Assembly (NCBI GenBank): GCA_001768565.1
Contig: MEOE01000004.1
Coordinates: 68,313-132,312, forward strand
Reading direction: 5' to 3'
DNA length: 64,000 nt
DNA from: Bacteroidetes bacterium GWF2_33_16
GTDB taxonomy: Bacteria; Bacteroidota; Bacteroidia; Bacteroidales; UBA12077
Shown here: in pieces, positions 43,859-53,700 of the stretch
Layout of the letters: each line of letters opens with the position of its first letter
How positions within the stretch are numbered: the stretch's first letter is position 1
The notes under the pieces: generated by a model
What the model saw: the letters and a program-made list of their open reading frames with translations, nothing else
The model's database searches: none
Told to the model about the DNA's origin: nothing
Made by a program: the position numbers and the translations under genes

Positions 43859-44491
43859 CTATAATTTGTATCCAACGGATATCCCAACTAATTTATTTCT
43901 TAAATCGTTTTCTATACTATTTACTTTAGATAAGCCCATTGTATATCTAAAATCGATAAAAAGCTCCGATTCTGTTTTTAAATTAAATGCTAATTCTAAA
44001 CCCAAAATGGCTCCTGAATCAGAATTTTTACTTTCGTTGTAAAAATCGGTCATAGTATTGTTTTTTTCATATTCAATTTGTGCAGATTTCAAATAACTAT
44101 AGTAAACTCCTGAATAAAGTGATAAAGACAAATTGTTATTTTTAAGTGTTTCATCATTTAAAACAAATTTCAAAATAGCAGGAATATTATAGTAGTTATA
44201 TTCTGCAATAATTGATTTTGATTCACTAGTACCATTTAATTTATAAATACCACCGTTTTCCTGATAATTAAATTCTGTTTGAACATAAAAGTAATTATTC
44301 AATTTATATTCGGCTAAAATACCCAAGGTATGGCCTAACTTGATTTCATCTGCTTTCCACAATAGTCCAAGTTCTGATTGTGTTCCAATATTCAACCCCT
44401 CTTTTAATCCAAATTTGATTTGTGCATTCGATGTTACTGTAATGCTTGTTAAAATCAAAATCCCCATCAATAATTTAATACTTTGTTTCAT
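43859..44491 (-). CDS. PorT-family outer-membrane beta-barrel protein
   Basis: The 210-aa protein has a signal peptide (cleavage near SNAQ), the opening IKFGLKEGLNIGTQ and strands ending in GISVGYKL. It is of the same general type as the protein at 23297 but not closely similar, and has no stress box. It is a single gene converging on the M16 gene. The following 318 bases (44492-44809) hold only promoters for the flanking genes. Confidence 0.75.
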   Translation of the reverse strand: MKQSIKLLMGILILTSITVTSNAQIKFGLKEGLNIGTQSELGLLWKADEIKLGHTLGILAEYKLNNYFYVQTEFNYQENGGIYKLNGTSESKSIIAEYNYYNIPAILKFVLNDETLKNNNLSLSLYSGVYYSYLKSAQIEYEKNNTMTDFYNESKNSDSGAILGLELAFNLKTESELFIDFRYTMGLSKVNSIENDLRNKLVGISVGYKL

Positions 44492-44786
44492 TGTTTTTAA
44501 TTTTTTAAATAATTTTTATTTAATAATATAGAATAAACGACCAGAAAAGTAAAAAAGGTCGAAAAAAGTAATTAATAAAAGCCGAAATAAATTTCGACTA
44601 TTAGAATAAATCGGTCCAAAAGTAAATAATATATTTATAATAAATATCAAAAAAATAGAAATTTTAAAAATAAAAAGTGTTCTAAAAAAAGCAAGTAGTA
44701 TAGACACATTGAATATTAATAAAAAAGCTAAATAATAAGAGTTCAAAAAAGTTTAACGGAGAAAATAATTCATTTAATTATTATAC

Positions 44787-44794
44787 TAATTTTG
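44787..44794 (+). promoter_or_regulatory. -7 element (TAATTTTG) of the Gate-domain gene
   Basis: An exact TAnnTTTG match lies 16 bp before the ATG at 44810, giving a very short leader. Confidence 0.5.
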
Positions 44795-44809
44795 GCAAAA
44801 AAATAATTC

Positions 44810-45787
44810 ATGATCAATTCTAAAACTACATATACAATTACACAACGAATAGTTAATAGCATTAAAGAAGCATTACCTAAAGGCATTAAAACAGCTTATT
44901 GGTTACTTAAAATTACCATACCTGTTTCGTTTGCTGTTGTTTTGCTAGATTATTTCGGAGGTATCGATTTTATTGCAGGATATACTGCACCTGTATTTAA
45001 GTTAATAGGATTACCTGGTGTTGCTGCCATTGTATTAATAACAAGCATTTTTACAAATATTTATTCAGTTATAGCTGTTTTAACTACATTAGCATTGCCT
45101 ACTCGTGAAGGTACAATAATTGCTGTTATGTGTCTTATTTCGCATGGTTTTGTGATTGAAACAGCTGTTCTCCGTAAAACTGGTTCATCGGTAGTGCGAA
45201 TGCTGCTTTTGCGACTTACAGCAAGTTTTGTTGCAGGATGGTTTATGAATCTTTTAATGCCTGGAATGGCTTCTGTAATTTCAGAAGAGTTAGTTCGTGA
45301 ACAACTAGTTTTTTCAGATGTTTTTGTCAATTGGTTGCAAATAATCACAAGAACAATTTTAAAAATTCTTATTCTTGTTAATCTTTTATTAATTGTGCAG
45401 AAGATACTTGAGGAATTCGGGTTAATGGATCTGCTGGTTGTTCCGCTTAAACCAATTATGAAAATTTTCGGATTACCCCAAAATACATCCTTTTCGTGGA
45501 TTGCAGCCAACTTTTTAGGATTAGCATATGGCTCTGCCATTATTATTGAACAACTCGAAACAGGAAAAATGAGTAAGAATGATGCAGATGCACTAAATCA
45601 TCATATAGCTCTATCCCATTCGCAGCTCGAAGATCCTCTATTGTTTTTAACATTAGGATTTAGTATGGGTTGGCTAATTTTTCCCCGATTAATTATAGCA
45701 ATTATAGTTGTTTGGATTAGAAAAGGTGAGCTACTTATCAGGGCTGCTTTTTCGACACCGAAGCCAATTCGTGTGCCAGTATCTTAA
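44810..45787 (+). CDS. Nucleoside-recognition (Gate) domain membrane protein
   Basis: The 325-aa protein has about eight transmembrane segments arranged as two Gate (nucleoside recognition) halves, with AYWLLKITIPVSFAVVLLDYFGG at the start and PLKPIMKIFGLPQNTSFSWIAANFLGLAYG in the middle. The family is related to concentrative nucleoside transporters and spore-maturation proteins, and transport has rarely been shown. Single gene. Confidence 0.78.
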   Translation: MINSKTTYTITQRIVNSIKEALPKGIKTAYWLLKITIPVSFAVVLLDYFGGIDFIAGYTAPVFKLIGLPGVAAIVLITSIFTNIYSVIAVLTTLALPTREGTIIAVMCLISHGFVIETAVLRKTGSSVVRMLLLRLTASFVAGWFMNLLMPGMASVISEELVREQLVFSDVFVNWLQIITRTILKILILVNLLLIVQKILEEFGLMDLLVVPLKPIMKIFGLPQNTSFSWIAANFLGLAYGSAIIIEQLETGKMSKNDADALNHHIALSHSQLEDPLLFLTLGFSMGWLIFPRLIIAIIVVWIRKGELLIRAAFSTPKPIRVPVS

Positions 45788-45859
45788 AATTAACCTATTG
45801 TGAATCAATATTTACCTTATCGGTTAAATCAGAAGTGATAAAAATCAGATTTTAAAATG

Positions 45860-45867
45860 TATTTTTG
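45860..45867 (+). promoter_or_regulatory. -7 element (TATTTTTG) of the acyltransferase gene
   Basis: A TAnnTTTG match lies 19 bp upstream of the ATG at 45887. Confidence 0.45.
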
Positions 45868-45886
45868 AGAAAAAAAAAGAATTAAT

Positions 45887-47689
45887 ATGCATCTAATTTC
45901 ATCAAAAGATTTATCGAAAGCAATTAACATGGACAAATTTGGTGGAGAAATTATAGCCAAGTTTTTAATGCAATTGTTAAAATTAAATAAACTCAACAAT
46001 CTTTATTCTCAGAATAAAGATAAAGATGGAATAAACTTTATTAATTCAGTTATCGATAACTTACAGTTTAACTACGAAATAAGAGAGGATGATTTAAAAC
46101 GAATACCTGAAAAAGGTCCATTTATTGTAACATCTAATCATCCATTTGGAGGAATAGATGCACTTATCTTAATGAAGATTTTTTATGAGAAACGACCTGA
46201 TTTTAAGGCAATGGGTAATTTCTTACTGCAAAAAATTCCTCCCATAAAACAATTTGTATTTCCTGTAAACCCATTTGAGACAAATAAAGGAGCAAGTTCA
46301 AGTTTTTCAGGTATTAAACAAGCGCTTGCACATCTCGACGAAGGCAAGTCATTAGCCATTTTCCCAGCAGGTGAAGTTTCATCGTATCAACCCGAATCAG
46401 GAAATATTCAAGACCGCGAATGGCAAGCTTCAATACTTAAATTTATCAAGCGAGCTGAAGTTCCTGTAATTCCAGTTTATTTTCAGGGTACAAACAGTCG
46501 TTTTTTTCATATGCTCGGGCAGATTCACCCTATTTTACGTACAGCTAAATTGCCATCAGAACTTTTTAATAAGAAAAATAAAACTATAAAAATACGTATT
46601 GGTAATCCAATTCCGGTAAAGGAACAAGCAGAATTTACCGATATTGCACGTTATGGAAGATATTTAAGAGCCCGAACTTATGCCTTGGGAACATCGCTCG
46701 AAGCAAAAAAGTTCTATATTCCTTTTTTTAATCCGAAAATAAAGAAAGCAGAACAGATTATTGATCCTATTGAACCACAAATTCTAATTGAAGAAGTAGA
46801 TCATCTAAAAAAAAACTACCTGCTGTTTGTAAACCAAAATTATTCCGTTTTCTGCGCGCCATCTACCGAGATGCCTAATCTTGTTCATGAAATCGGACGA
46901 TTACGCGAAATTACTTTCCGCGAAGTAGGAGAAGGAACAAACCGAAGTATTGATATTGATGAGTATGATTTTTATTATAACCAACTTATTGTTTGGGATG
47001 ATGAAGAAAAACGTATTGTTGGAGCTTACCGATTAGGTAAAGGAAAAGATATAATTGCACAATATGGTATTAGTGGCTTTTATATAAATTCGTTATTTAA
47101 AATTAAGAAGAATTTCGGCCCTTATTTAAATGAATCGATAGAATTAGGACGTTCATTTATTATAAAGGAGTATCAGCGCAAACCCTTACCTTTATTTTTG
47201 TTATGGAAAGGATTATTATTCTTCCTTCTTAAAAATACAGACTACCGTTATTTGATTGGTCCTGTTAGTATTAGCAACGATTTCTCTAAGTTCTCAAAAT
47301 CGCTTATTGTTGAATTTATCCAGAAGCATTTTTATAATTATGATTTGGCTGAGCTTATTAAGCCACGAAAAGATTTTGTTGCAACCGCAGACAAAATGGT
47401 AGATAGGGAAATGCTGGTGAGCGATATTGATAATGATGTTTCTAGAATTGATAAAGTTATTCAGGATATTGAAAATAATTACAGAGTACCAATTCTTCTT
47501 AAAAAGTACCTTCAATTAAATGCTAAGATTATTGGATTTAATATTGATCCTAAGTTTAACGATGCTCTTGATGGATTATTAATTTTAGATATTTTCGATG
47601 TTCCACAAGCATTTATTAAGGCATTATCGAAAGAGCTAAATGACGAATCAATATTAGAAAGATTCAATTTTCCATCGACCACAGTTTAA
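45887..47689 (+). CDS. OlsF-like bifunctional acyltransferase (aminolipid synthesis)
   Basis: The 600-aa protein is a fusion. The N-terminal half (60-290) is a PlsC-type O-acyltransferase with NHPFGGID (H85, D91) and FPAGEVSS. The C-terminal half (about 310-560) is an OlsB-like GNAT N-acyltransferase with LREITFREVGEGTNRSIDIDEYD and RIVGAYRLGKG. Known fusions of this kind (OlsF of Serratia and Flavobacterium) make ornithine lipids. In Bacteroidetes related enzymes make glycine lipids, so the amino acid cannot be decided here. The membrane-lipid product fits an envelope-stress setting. Confidence 0.82.
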   Translation: MHLISSKDLSKAINMDKFGGEIIAKFLMQLLKLNKLNNLYSQNKDKDGINFINSVIDNLQFNYEIREDDLKRIPEKGPFIVTSNHPFGGIDALILMKIFYEKRPDFKAMGNFLLQKIPPIKQFVFPVNPFETNKGASSSFSGIKQALAHLDEGKSLAIFPAGEVSSYQPESGNIQDREWQASILKFIKRAEVPVIPVYFQGTNSRFFHMLGQIHPILRTAKLPSELFNKKNKTIKIRIGNPIPVKEQAEFTDIARYGRYLRARTYALGTSLEAKKFYIPFFNPKIKKAEQIIDPIEPQILIEEVDHLKKNYLLFVNQNYSVFCAPSTEMPNLVHEIGRLREITFREVGEGTNRSIDIDEYDFYYNQLIVWDDEEKRIVGAYRLGKGKDIIAQYGISGFYINSLFKIKKNFGPYLNESIELGRSFIIKEYQRKPLPLFLLWKGLLFFLLKNTDYRYLIGPVSISNDFSKFSKSLIVEFIQKHFYNYDLAELIKPRKDFVATADKMVDREMLVSDIDNDVSRIDKVIQDIENNYRVPILLKKYLQLNAKIIGFNIDPKFNDALDGLLILDIFDVPQAFIKALSKELNDESILERFNFPSTTV

Positions 47690-47713
47690 AAGAATAATAA
47701 GTAAGTTATATAG

Positions 47714-47740
47714 AGAGGCTGCATCAATAGCCTCTTTTTA
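47714..47740 (+). terminator. Terminator of the acyltransferase gene
   Basis: A 7-bp stem AGAGGCT/AGCCTCT with an 8-base loop is followed by TTTTT, directly before the convergent gene ending at 47742. Confidence 0.75.
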
Positions 47741-47741
47741 G

Positions 47742-48347
47742 TTATAATTTATTTAGAAACTCTTCAGTTGTTTTTATTGTAGCATAGGTTCTATTTAAAG
47801 CACTCAACGTAGAATAATGCACATCCATGGCTTCTATAGTTTTATCTTTAAATTTAAGATCTCGGGTTGCACAAGCATCTTCAATAACAGTACATTTAAA
47901 TCCCAGATCATATGCTGCCCTGGTTGCAGCTTCAACACACATGTGGGTTTGCATTCCTGTAATAATTAATTCAGTGATATTATTTCCTTTCAAATAATCG
48001 AGTAAATCAGTCCCATTAAATGAATTAGCCTCTTTTTTTGTAATAATTTTTTCACCTTCAACTGGACTAACTAATGAATGGATATCGCTTCCAGCTTTGG
48101 AATCATGTTTAATATGAATCACTAACATATTATTATTTCTTGCATATTCAAGTATCTTAGATGCATTCATTGCAGCAGCCTCTGGTTCAACCAAAGGAAC
48201 TGAGCCCCCCGGAAAGTAAAACATCTGAATGTCAATAATTAGTAATGCTTTATTTTTCATGTTTGTATTTGTTTCTTGGGATAACATAGTTTTATTTAGT
48301 AACATTACCACTATAAAAAATGATAATAACAAAAGTATACGTTTCAT
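47742..48347 (-). CDS. Isochorismatase-family cysteine hydrolase, with signal peptide
   Basis: The 201-aa protein has a hydrophobic N-terminus (about 1-23) and then the isochorismatase fold: ALLIIDIQ (catalytic D39), Lys near 104 and ITGMQTHMCVEAA (nucleophile C137). Members hydrolyse amides such as nicotinamide. A leader is unusual for the family, so a periplasmic location is possible. Alternatively the start at residue 30 (MKNKALL) gives a cytoplasmic form. Confidence 0.85.
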   Translation of the reverse strand: MKRILLLLSFFIVVMLLNKTMLSQETNTNMKNKALLIIDIQMFYFPGGSVPLVEPEAAAMNASKILEYARNNNMLVIHIKHDSKAGSDIHSLVSPVEGEKIITKKEANSFNGTDLLDYLKGNNITELIITGMQTHMCVEAATRAAYDLGFKCTVIEDACATRDLKFKDKTIEAMDVHYSTLSALNRTYATIKTTEEFLNKL

Positions 48348-48382
48348 AATAATATTTTTTTTATTTGATTAACAATATAGAA

Positions 48383-48390
48383 TAATTTTG
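48383..48390 (+). promoter_or_regulatory. -7 element (TAATTTTG) of the histidine kinase gene
   Basis: A TAnnTTTG match lies 28 bp before the ATG at 48419. Confidence 0.45.
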
Positions 48391-48418
48391 GTTTATATAT
48401 TACAGCTAATATATTTCT

Positions 48419-49558
48419 ATGGAACAAAAGTACGATTTTGTTAAGCGAGAAAATAAAGATAATGTGCTTATTTCATTATCAAAAATACAAAATGCCGAAT
48501 ATATTCGAGACATTATTAATGCCTTACCATATATTGCGGCTATCCTAAATAAATACCGACAAGTTATTTTTTCGAATGAGATTTTACTAAAAGAGCTAAG
48601 TTTATCGTCTATTGATGAAGTTATTGGATTACGTCCCGGAGAGCTTATTCATTGTGTTAATTCCAGAAAAGAAGAAGGTGGTTGTGGAGTATCAGAAAAC
48701 TGTAAAGTGTGTGGTGCTTTTTTGTCGATTCTTGGAGCACAAAATAATAATAAAAAAACACAATATGAATGCAGAATAAAAGCGAATAAAAATGGGAGAG
48801 AAGTAGCATATGATTTTTTAGCAACATCTACTCCTATAACATGGGATAACGAAGATTTAATAATTTTTTCATTAACCGATATTAGTTCCGAAAAAAGACG
48901 CAAAGCATTGGAAAGAACTTTTTTTCATGATATTATTAATAAAGCTGGCTCTTTGCAAGGATTTATTCAACTTATTCAGTCGGGTTCCGATTCTAAAACA
49001 ATTAAAGAATATGTGAATATAGCTTCAGATATAAGTCAGGAACTGGTAGACGAGATTTTATCGCAGAGGCATTTAATTGCCGCCGAGAATGATGAATTTG
49101 CGGCAACAATCGAAGAGGTTGAAACTATTTCAGTTATGAGCTCATCGATTCGAGAAATATCAAATCAAAAAATCTCGAAAGGTATTGAGGTTATCCTCGA
49201 CAATAAATCACTTTCAGTTATTCTGAAAACGGATATAAATCTATTACGAAGAGTTTTATTAAATATGCTCAAAAATGCAGTTGAAGGATCAGATGAACAT
49301 GCAATTGTTAATGTTAAGGGTTATTTGAAAAATAATAACTATGTTTTTAGAGTTCACAATAATAAGTATATACCCCAAGATCAGCAACTGCAAATTTTTC
49401 AACGATCCTTCTCAACTAAAGGTATAGATAGAGGAATTGGAACATATAGTATGAAATTGTTTGCAGAAAACTATCTTAATGGCAAAATCTATTTCGATTC
49501 GAACAAAAAAGAAGGAACAACATTTTATTTAGAATTGCCTTATCTTGAAACTACCTGA
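48419..49558 (+). CDS. Soluble histidine kinase with Cys-rich PAS domain
   Basis: The 379-aa protein has no transmembrane segment. The PAS domain (about 30-155) contains four Cys in a tight pattern (C79, then GGCG at 87-90 and ENCKVCG at 94-99; i.e. C79, C89, C95, C98), a possible metal or cluster site. The kinase part has FFHDIINKAGSLQGFIQLI as H-box and a HATPase ending GIGTYSMKLFAENYLNG. No response regulator is adjacent. Its 3' end overlaps the convergent hydrolase gene by 19 bp. Confidence 0.85.
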   Translation: MEQKYDFVKRENKDNVLISLSKIQNAEYIRDIINALPYIAAILNKYRQVIFSNEILLKELSLSSIDEVIGLRPGELIHCVNSRKEEGGCGVSENCKVCGAFLSILGAQNNNKKTQYECRIKANKNGREVAYDFLATSTPITWDNEDLIIFSLTDISSEKRRKALERTFFHDIINKAGSLQGFIQLIQSGSDSKTIKEYVNIASDISQELVDEILSQRHLIAAENDEFAATIEEVETISVMSSSIREISNQKISKGIEVILDNKSLSVILKTDINLLRRVLLNMLKNAVEGSDEHAIVNVKGYLKNNNYVFRVHNNKYIPQDQQLQIFQRSFSTKGIDRGIGTYSMKLFAENYLNGKIYFDSNKKEGTTFYLELPYLETT

Positions 49559-50388
49559 TTCGAATTAGTAAATCGAATTACTTCCGTTGCAACAAGAGCT
49601 GATTTATCATCATCTTTTAATATTGTGCGATGATCGGCACCCTTGATTTCTACAAAATATTTTTGTTTCGACTTACTTAGTTCAAATAGTTTTTTACCCA
49701 TTCTGGGAGGAATAAAATCATCTTTTTCGCCATGAACAACCAATAATGGTTTTTCAAGATTTAAAGCAACATCAATATTATTTAAGCTATAAAGCTTTTT
49801 ATCAATATCAATTTTAAAAAATGGACGTGCAATTTTAGGAAGTGCTTCCTTTTTGAGATAATCCTCCAATTCTTCTGCAGAACTGAAAGTTGACATAAGT
49901 ATTACTTTATCAATAGAATTTAAATGACTTAATTGCATTGCTACAAATCCACCAAGCGAATAACCCAGTATAATAGTGGGCAGATTATTGTTTTTTATTT
50001 CGTTAAAATAATCCAAGGCAATTTCTGAATCTTTTATGATCCCCTCAATTGATGGAGTGCCTGTGCTTAAGCCATATCCACTGTAGTTATGTGAAAAAAT
50101 ATTCAGATTTGTTTGCTTTGCCAACGAGTTAAAAAATGAGATTGCAGATCTTATATTGCTTCCATTGCCAGATAAGTATATAAGGTTAAATTCTGCTTTG
50201 GGCATAGTTAAATACCAGACTTCAAGGCTTACTGAATCATTTTTAGCAATTAATTCAGAATTAAATTGAAATGATTTTAATAGCACATATTCCTTTATAG
50301 GATTAAAAATATCGTTTTCGGTAACCCTTTGATTTATACAACTGCCAGCTATAAGTACTAATGATAATATGAATATTTTAGTTTTCAT
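49540..50388 (-). CDS. Alpha/beta-hydrolase lipoprotein
   Basis: The 282-aa protein has a lipobox (LIAGSC17). The fold is shown by IYLSGNGSN (oxyanion region), NYSGYGLSTG, the nucleophile elbow GYSLGG and VHGEKDDFIPP (catalytic Asp), with the late His in GADHRT. It resembles the ABHD13/BEM46-like branch. Substrate unknown. It overlaps the kinase gene tail-to-tail at 49540-49558. The 350 bases upstream (50389-50739) hold only promoters. Confidence 0.85.
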   Translation of the reverse strand: MKTKIFILSLVLIAGSCINQRVTENDIFNPIKEYVLLKSFQFNSELIAKNDSVSLEVWYLTMPKAEFNLIYLSGNGSNIRSAISFFNSLAKQTNLNIFSHNYSGYGLSTGTPSIEGIIKDSEIALDYFNEIKNNNLPTIILGYSLGGFVAMQLSHLNSIDKVILMSTFSSAEELEDYLKKEALPKIARPFFKIDIDKKLYSLNNIDVALNLEKPLLVVHGEKDDFIPPRMGKKLFELSKSKQKYFVEIKGADHRTILKDDDKSALVATEVIRFTNSNQVVSR

Positions 50389-50682
50389 TTTTTCCTATTT
50401 TTTGATAAAACGTTATTGTTTGATATAAATGTTTATTAAATCAATTAAATTATTAAACAAATATTTTTAAATAATGTTTTAATTCGTCCTTGATTTTTCT
50501 GCATTGATCAAAAAAAAAATCGAATACAAAAATATAATCATTAGAAAATGAGATAACTTCAATTGTTATTGTAGCTTTAATATTTTAAATTTAAATTGAT
50601 TTAGGATAAATTTATTATACAAATTTATTTATCTTTAAATGAATTTTTTAAACCTAAAGATTAAGTGCTTTAAAACGAGTTT

Positions 50683-50690
50683 TAGTTTTG
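50683..50690 (+). promoter_or_regulatory. -7 candidate (TAGTTTTG) of the 50.7-62.7 kb cluster
   Basis: An exact TAnnTTTG match lies 50 bp before the ATG at 50740. It is the only clear promoter candidate for the cluster. No 41-bp box is present. Confidence 0.45.
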
Positions 50691-50739
50691 TTTAATTGAA
50701 ATAGATTTTGAGGTATTTATTAATTCCTAAAACAATTGA

Positions 50740-53700
50740 ATGAAAAAGGATTTTTACCTATTACTTAATATTGAAGAGAAAGAGAAAACCAGCGTTTTAT
50801 TATTTTTAATACAATCTGTGTTTTTGGGAATTTTTTATGGAGCCTTTGATGTTGGTGCTCACGCATTATTTCTTAATGTATTTCCTGCTTCAATGATTCC
50901 AAAAGCCTATGTAATATCAGGTATTGTAGGAATTGTTCTGACCACAATTTATGCTCGAATTCAAAGCCGTTATAAATTTTCATTTCTAGCTCTTGTTAAC
51001 CTTCTTTTTATAACTATTGTTATTATTCTTTTGCGCGGACTATTTGAAATTACTGAGAGTCCGTGGGTTGTTTTTATCGTTTTTATAATGATGGGTCCTC
51101 TTAATATTTTAGCCATGCTTGGCTTTTGGGGATCAGCTGGTAGACTTTTTACATTGCGTCAGGGTAAACGATTGTTTGGATTAATTGATACAGGTCAAAT
51201 ATTTGGGGCTATACTCAGTACATTTGCTATTCCTGTTCTTATAGCTTTTGGGTTTATGCAAAAAAACCTTTTAGCAGTTAGTTCTATTAGTGTTTTATTA
51301 GCATTTGGCATACAGATAATTATATCTTTTAAGTATAGTCTGAACACAGTTACCGAAACAACCAAGGTGAAAGAACATAGTCGATTACCACAATTATTAA
51401 AAGATAAGTATATTTTTAATATGTCGGTATTTGTTGTAATGTCGATGCTTGCAGCATTTTTTATACAATATTCTTTCTTATCAGTTACAAAAGACAATTA
51501 CCCTGATCATGATAATCTAACTGAGTTTTTAGGTGCTTTTACAGGGTCTTTACTTTTATTTACTTTTCTTTTTAAAACATTTGTATATAGTAAGTTGATG
51601 AAAACTTATGGATTAAAAGTAAGTATAATAGTATCGGCATTTTTGTTAGGTATTTTTACTGTTGCAGCAGTAATGGTTGGCACATTTGCCGGTTATACCT
51701 CTGCTACAGCAGGATTTATCTTTTTCTTTCTAATTATTTCACTTAGTCGTTTATTTTCAAAAGCACTTAAAGATGCTGTTGAAGCACCTTCATTTAAAAT
51801 CTTATATCAATCGCTTAAAGCAGAGATTCGGCACGATGTACAAGCATATGTTGATGGAACTATAAATGAAATTGCTGCATTATCTGCTGGTTTGTTGCTT
51901 GCAGTTTTGGGCTTATTCGAGTTTTTTAAATTAATTCATTTCTCATATGCACTTCTAATTATTCTTATAATTTGGTTTTTTGTTTCGCGTAGGCTTTATA
52001 TGGAGTATAAGCTATCTCTTCAAAAATCATTGGCTGATTATAAAGGAAAGAAACACGAAGAATATGATATGGCTGAGATTCTGAATCAAAAAATTGATTC
52101 AGAACATATAAGCGAGAAACAAGTTATTTCGAATCTTAATGTATTTTATCAACTACATCCATATAAATACGAAAAGCGCTTTGAAAAAATGGCCTTAAAT
52201 AATAAGGGCGAAATAGGAAAGTTTGCAATAGAAAAAATCATTGAGAAGAAACTTATTGATCCGTTATCTAAAATAAATAAGGAACAACTGAAAATTCGTG
52301 TAGATGAAACTATCGAAAACACATATAATGGTTTAATTAAGCAAATTGGGGAAAGAATAAATAAAGAGCCCGATAAGGAAAGTATTGTTTATTTAACAAA
52401 ATCAAAAAACCCTGAAGAAAGATTAATTGCAGCCTTTTTAATTGGTAAGTATTACGACGAAAAATATTTTGTTTATTTAAAAGCACTTTTAAGAGATCTA
52501 AATAATGAGGTAAAAATTGCTGCCATCAAATCCATTTCAAAGAACAAACTAACAGAGTTATGTCCGACAATAATTGATTACCTCGATACACCTGGAATTT
52601 ATAATATTGCTAATGATGCAATAATAAGTATTGGTGGTGGTGCATTACCTTATCTTGATCAGGCTTTTTATAAAACTGGAACAGCTTTTAATGTATTAAT
52701 ACGAATTATTAAAATTATTGGCGAAATAGGTGGCCAAAATGCAATAAAACTGCTATTGCATAAGCTTGATCATCCAAATACTGAAATAATTAATCAAGTA
52801 TTAATTCAACTAAAAGCAAATAGTTTTAAGGCCGATGAAAACTCGATAAATCAAATACACCAGATCCTTGAGAAGCACATGGCAGTAATAGGATGGAATC
52901 TGGCAGCATCAGCTACATTGCGCGATACAAATAGTTTTGTTTATTTAAAAGAAGCAATTGACGAAGAACTTAAAGTAAATTATGATTTCCTATATATGTT
53001 GCTCTCAATGGCATACGATGCAAAGTCGATTATGCACGTTAAAGAAAATATCGAAAGCGGTACTTCTGAAGGCGCAAGTTACGCTCTCGAATTATTGGAC
53101 CTATTTATTTACGATGAAATTAAGCCAAAACTTTTTCCTATTGTTGAAGATATTTCAGTTATCGAAAAAATAAAGCAATTACAGGACTTTTATCCGGTTG
53201 AGAAACTTAGCTTTAATGATCTTTTGGTTGCAATTATTAATCGTGACATGAATGAAATTAGCATGTGGACTAAATCCTGTGCGTTATATGCATTCTCTGA
53301 ACTTACTGATTACTCTATAGGTAATGATCTTATTGCTCAATTGTATAATCCAAATGATATTTTAAGACAAACAGCTGCATATAGTATATTGACACATGAT
53401 AAGGATTTTATTGATCAAATAAGTTATCGCCTAGAAAACAAATATCGCGACGAATTTGATCAACTCTATGGCCAGAATGTTAATTCTCGTTTTCAACTCC
53501 TAATTGAAAAAACATTTTTCTTAAAAAGCATTGATTATTTTAAGGTGGCTTCTGGTAATAGTTTGATGTATTTAGCTAGATATCTTAACGAACTAAATCC
53601 AGATATAATTGACGATACCAGAATTGATTTTTCTCATTTAAAAAATAAAATATTGTTTGTGCGATCAGGAAGTATCAGAATAAAAACTGAGAGTTCTGAG

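Noticed and set aside
44516..44746. A 76-codon minus-strand frame rich in Phe/Ile/Leu.
   Set aside because: Its composition is what random AT-rich sequence gives on the T-rich strand. It has no ribosome site and overlaps the promoter region of flanking genes.
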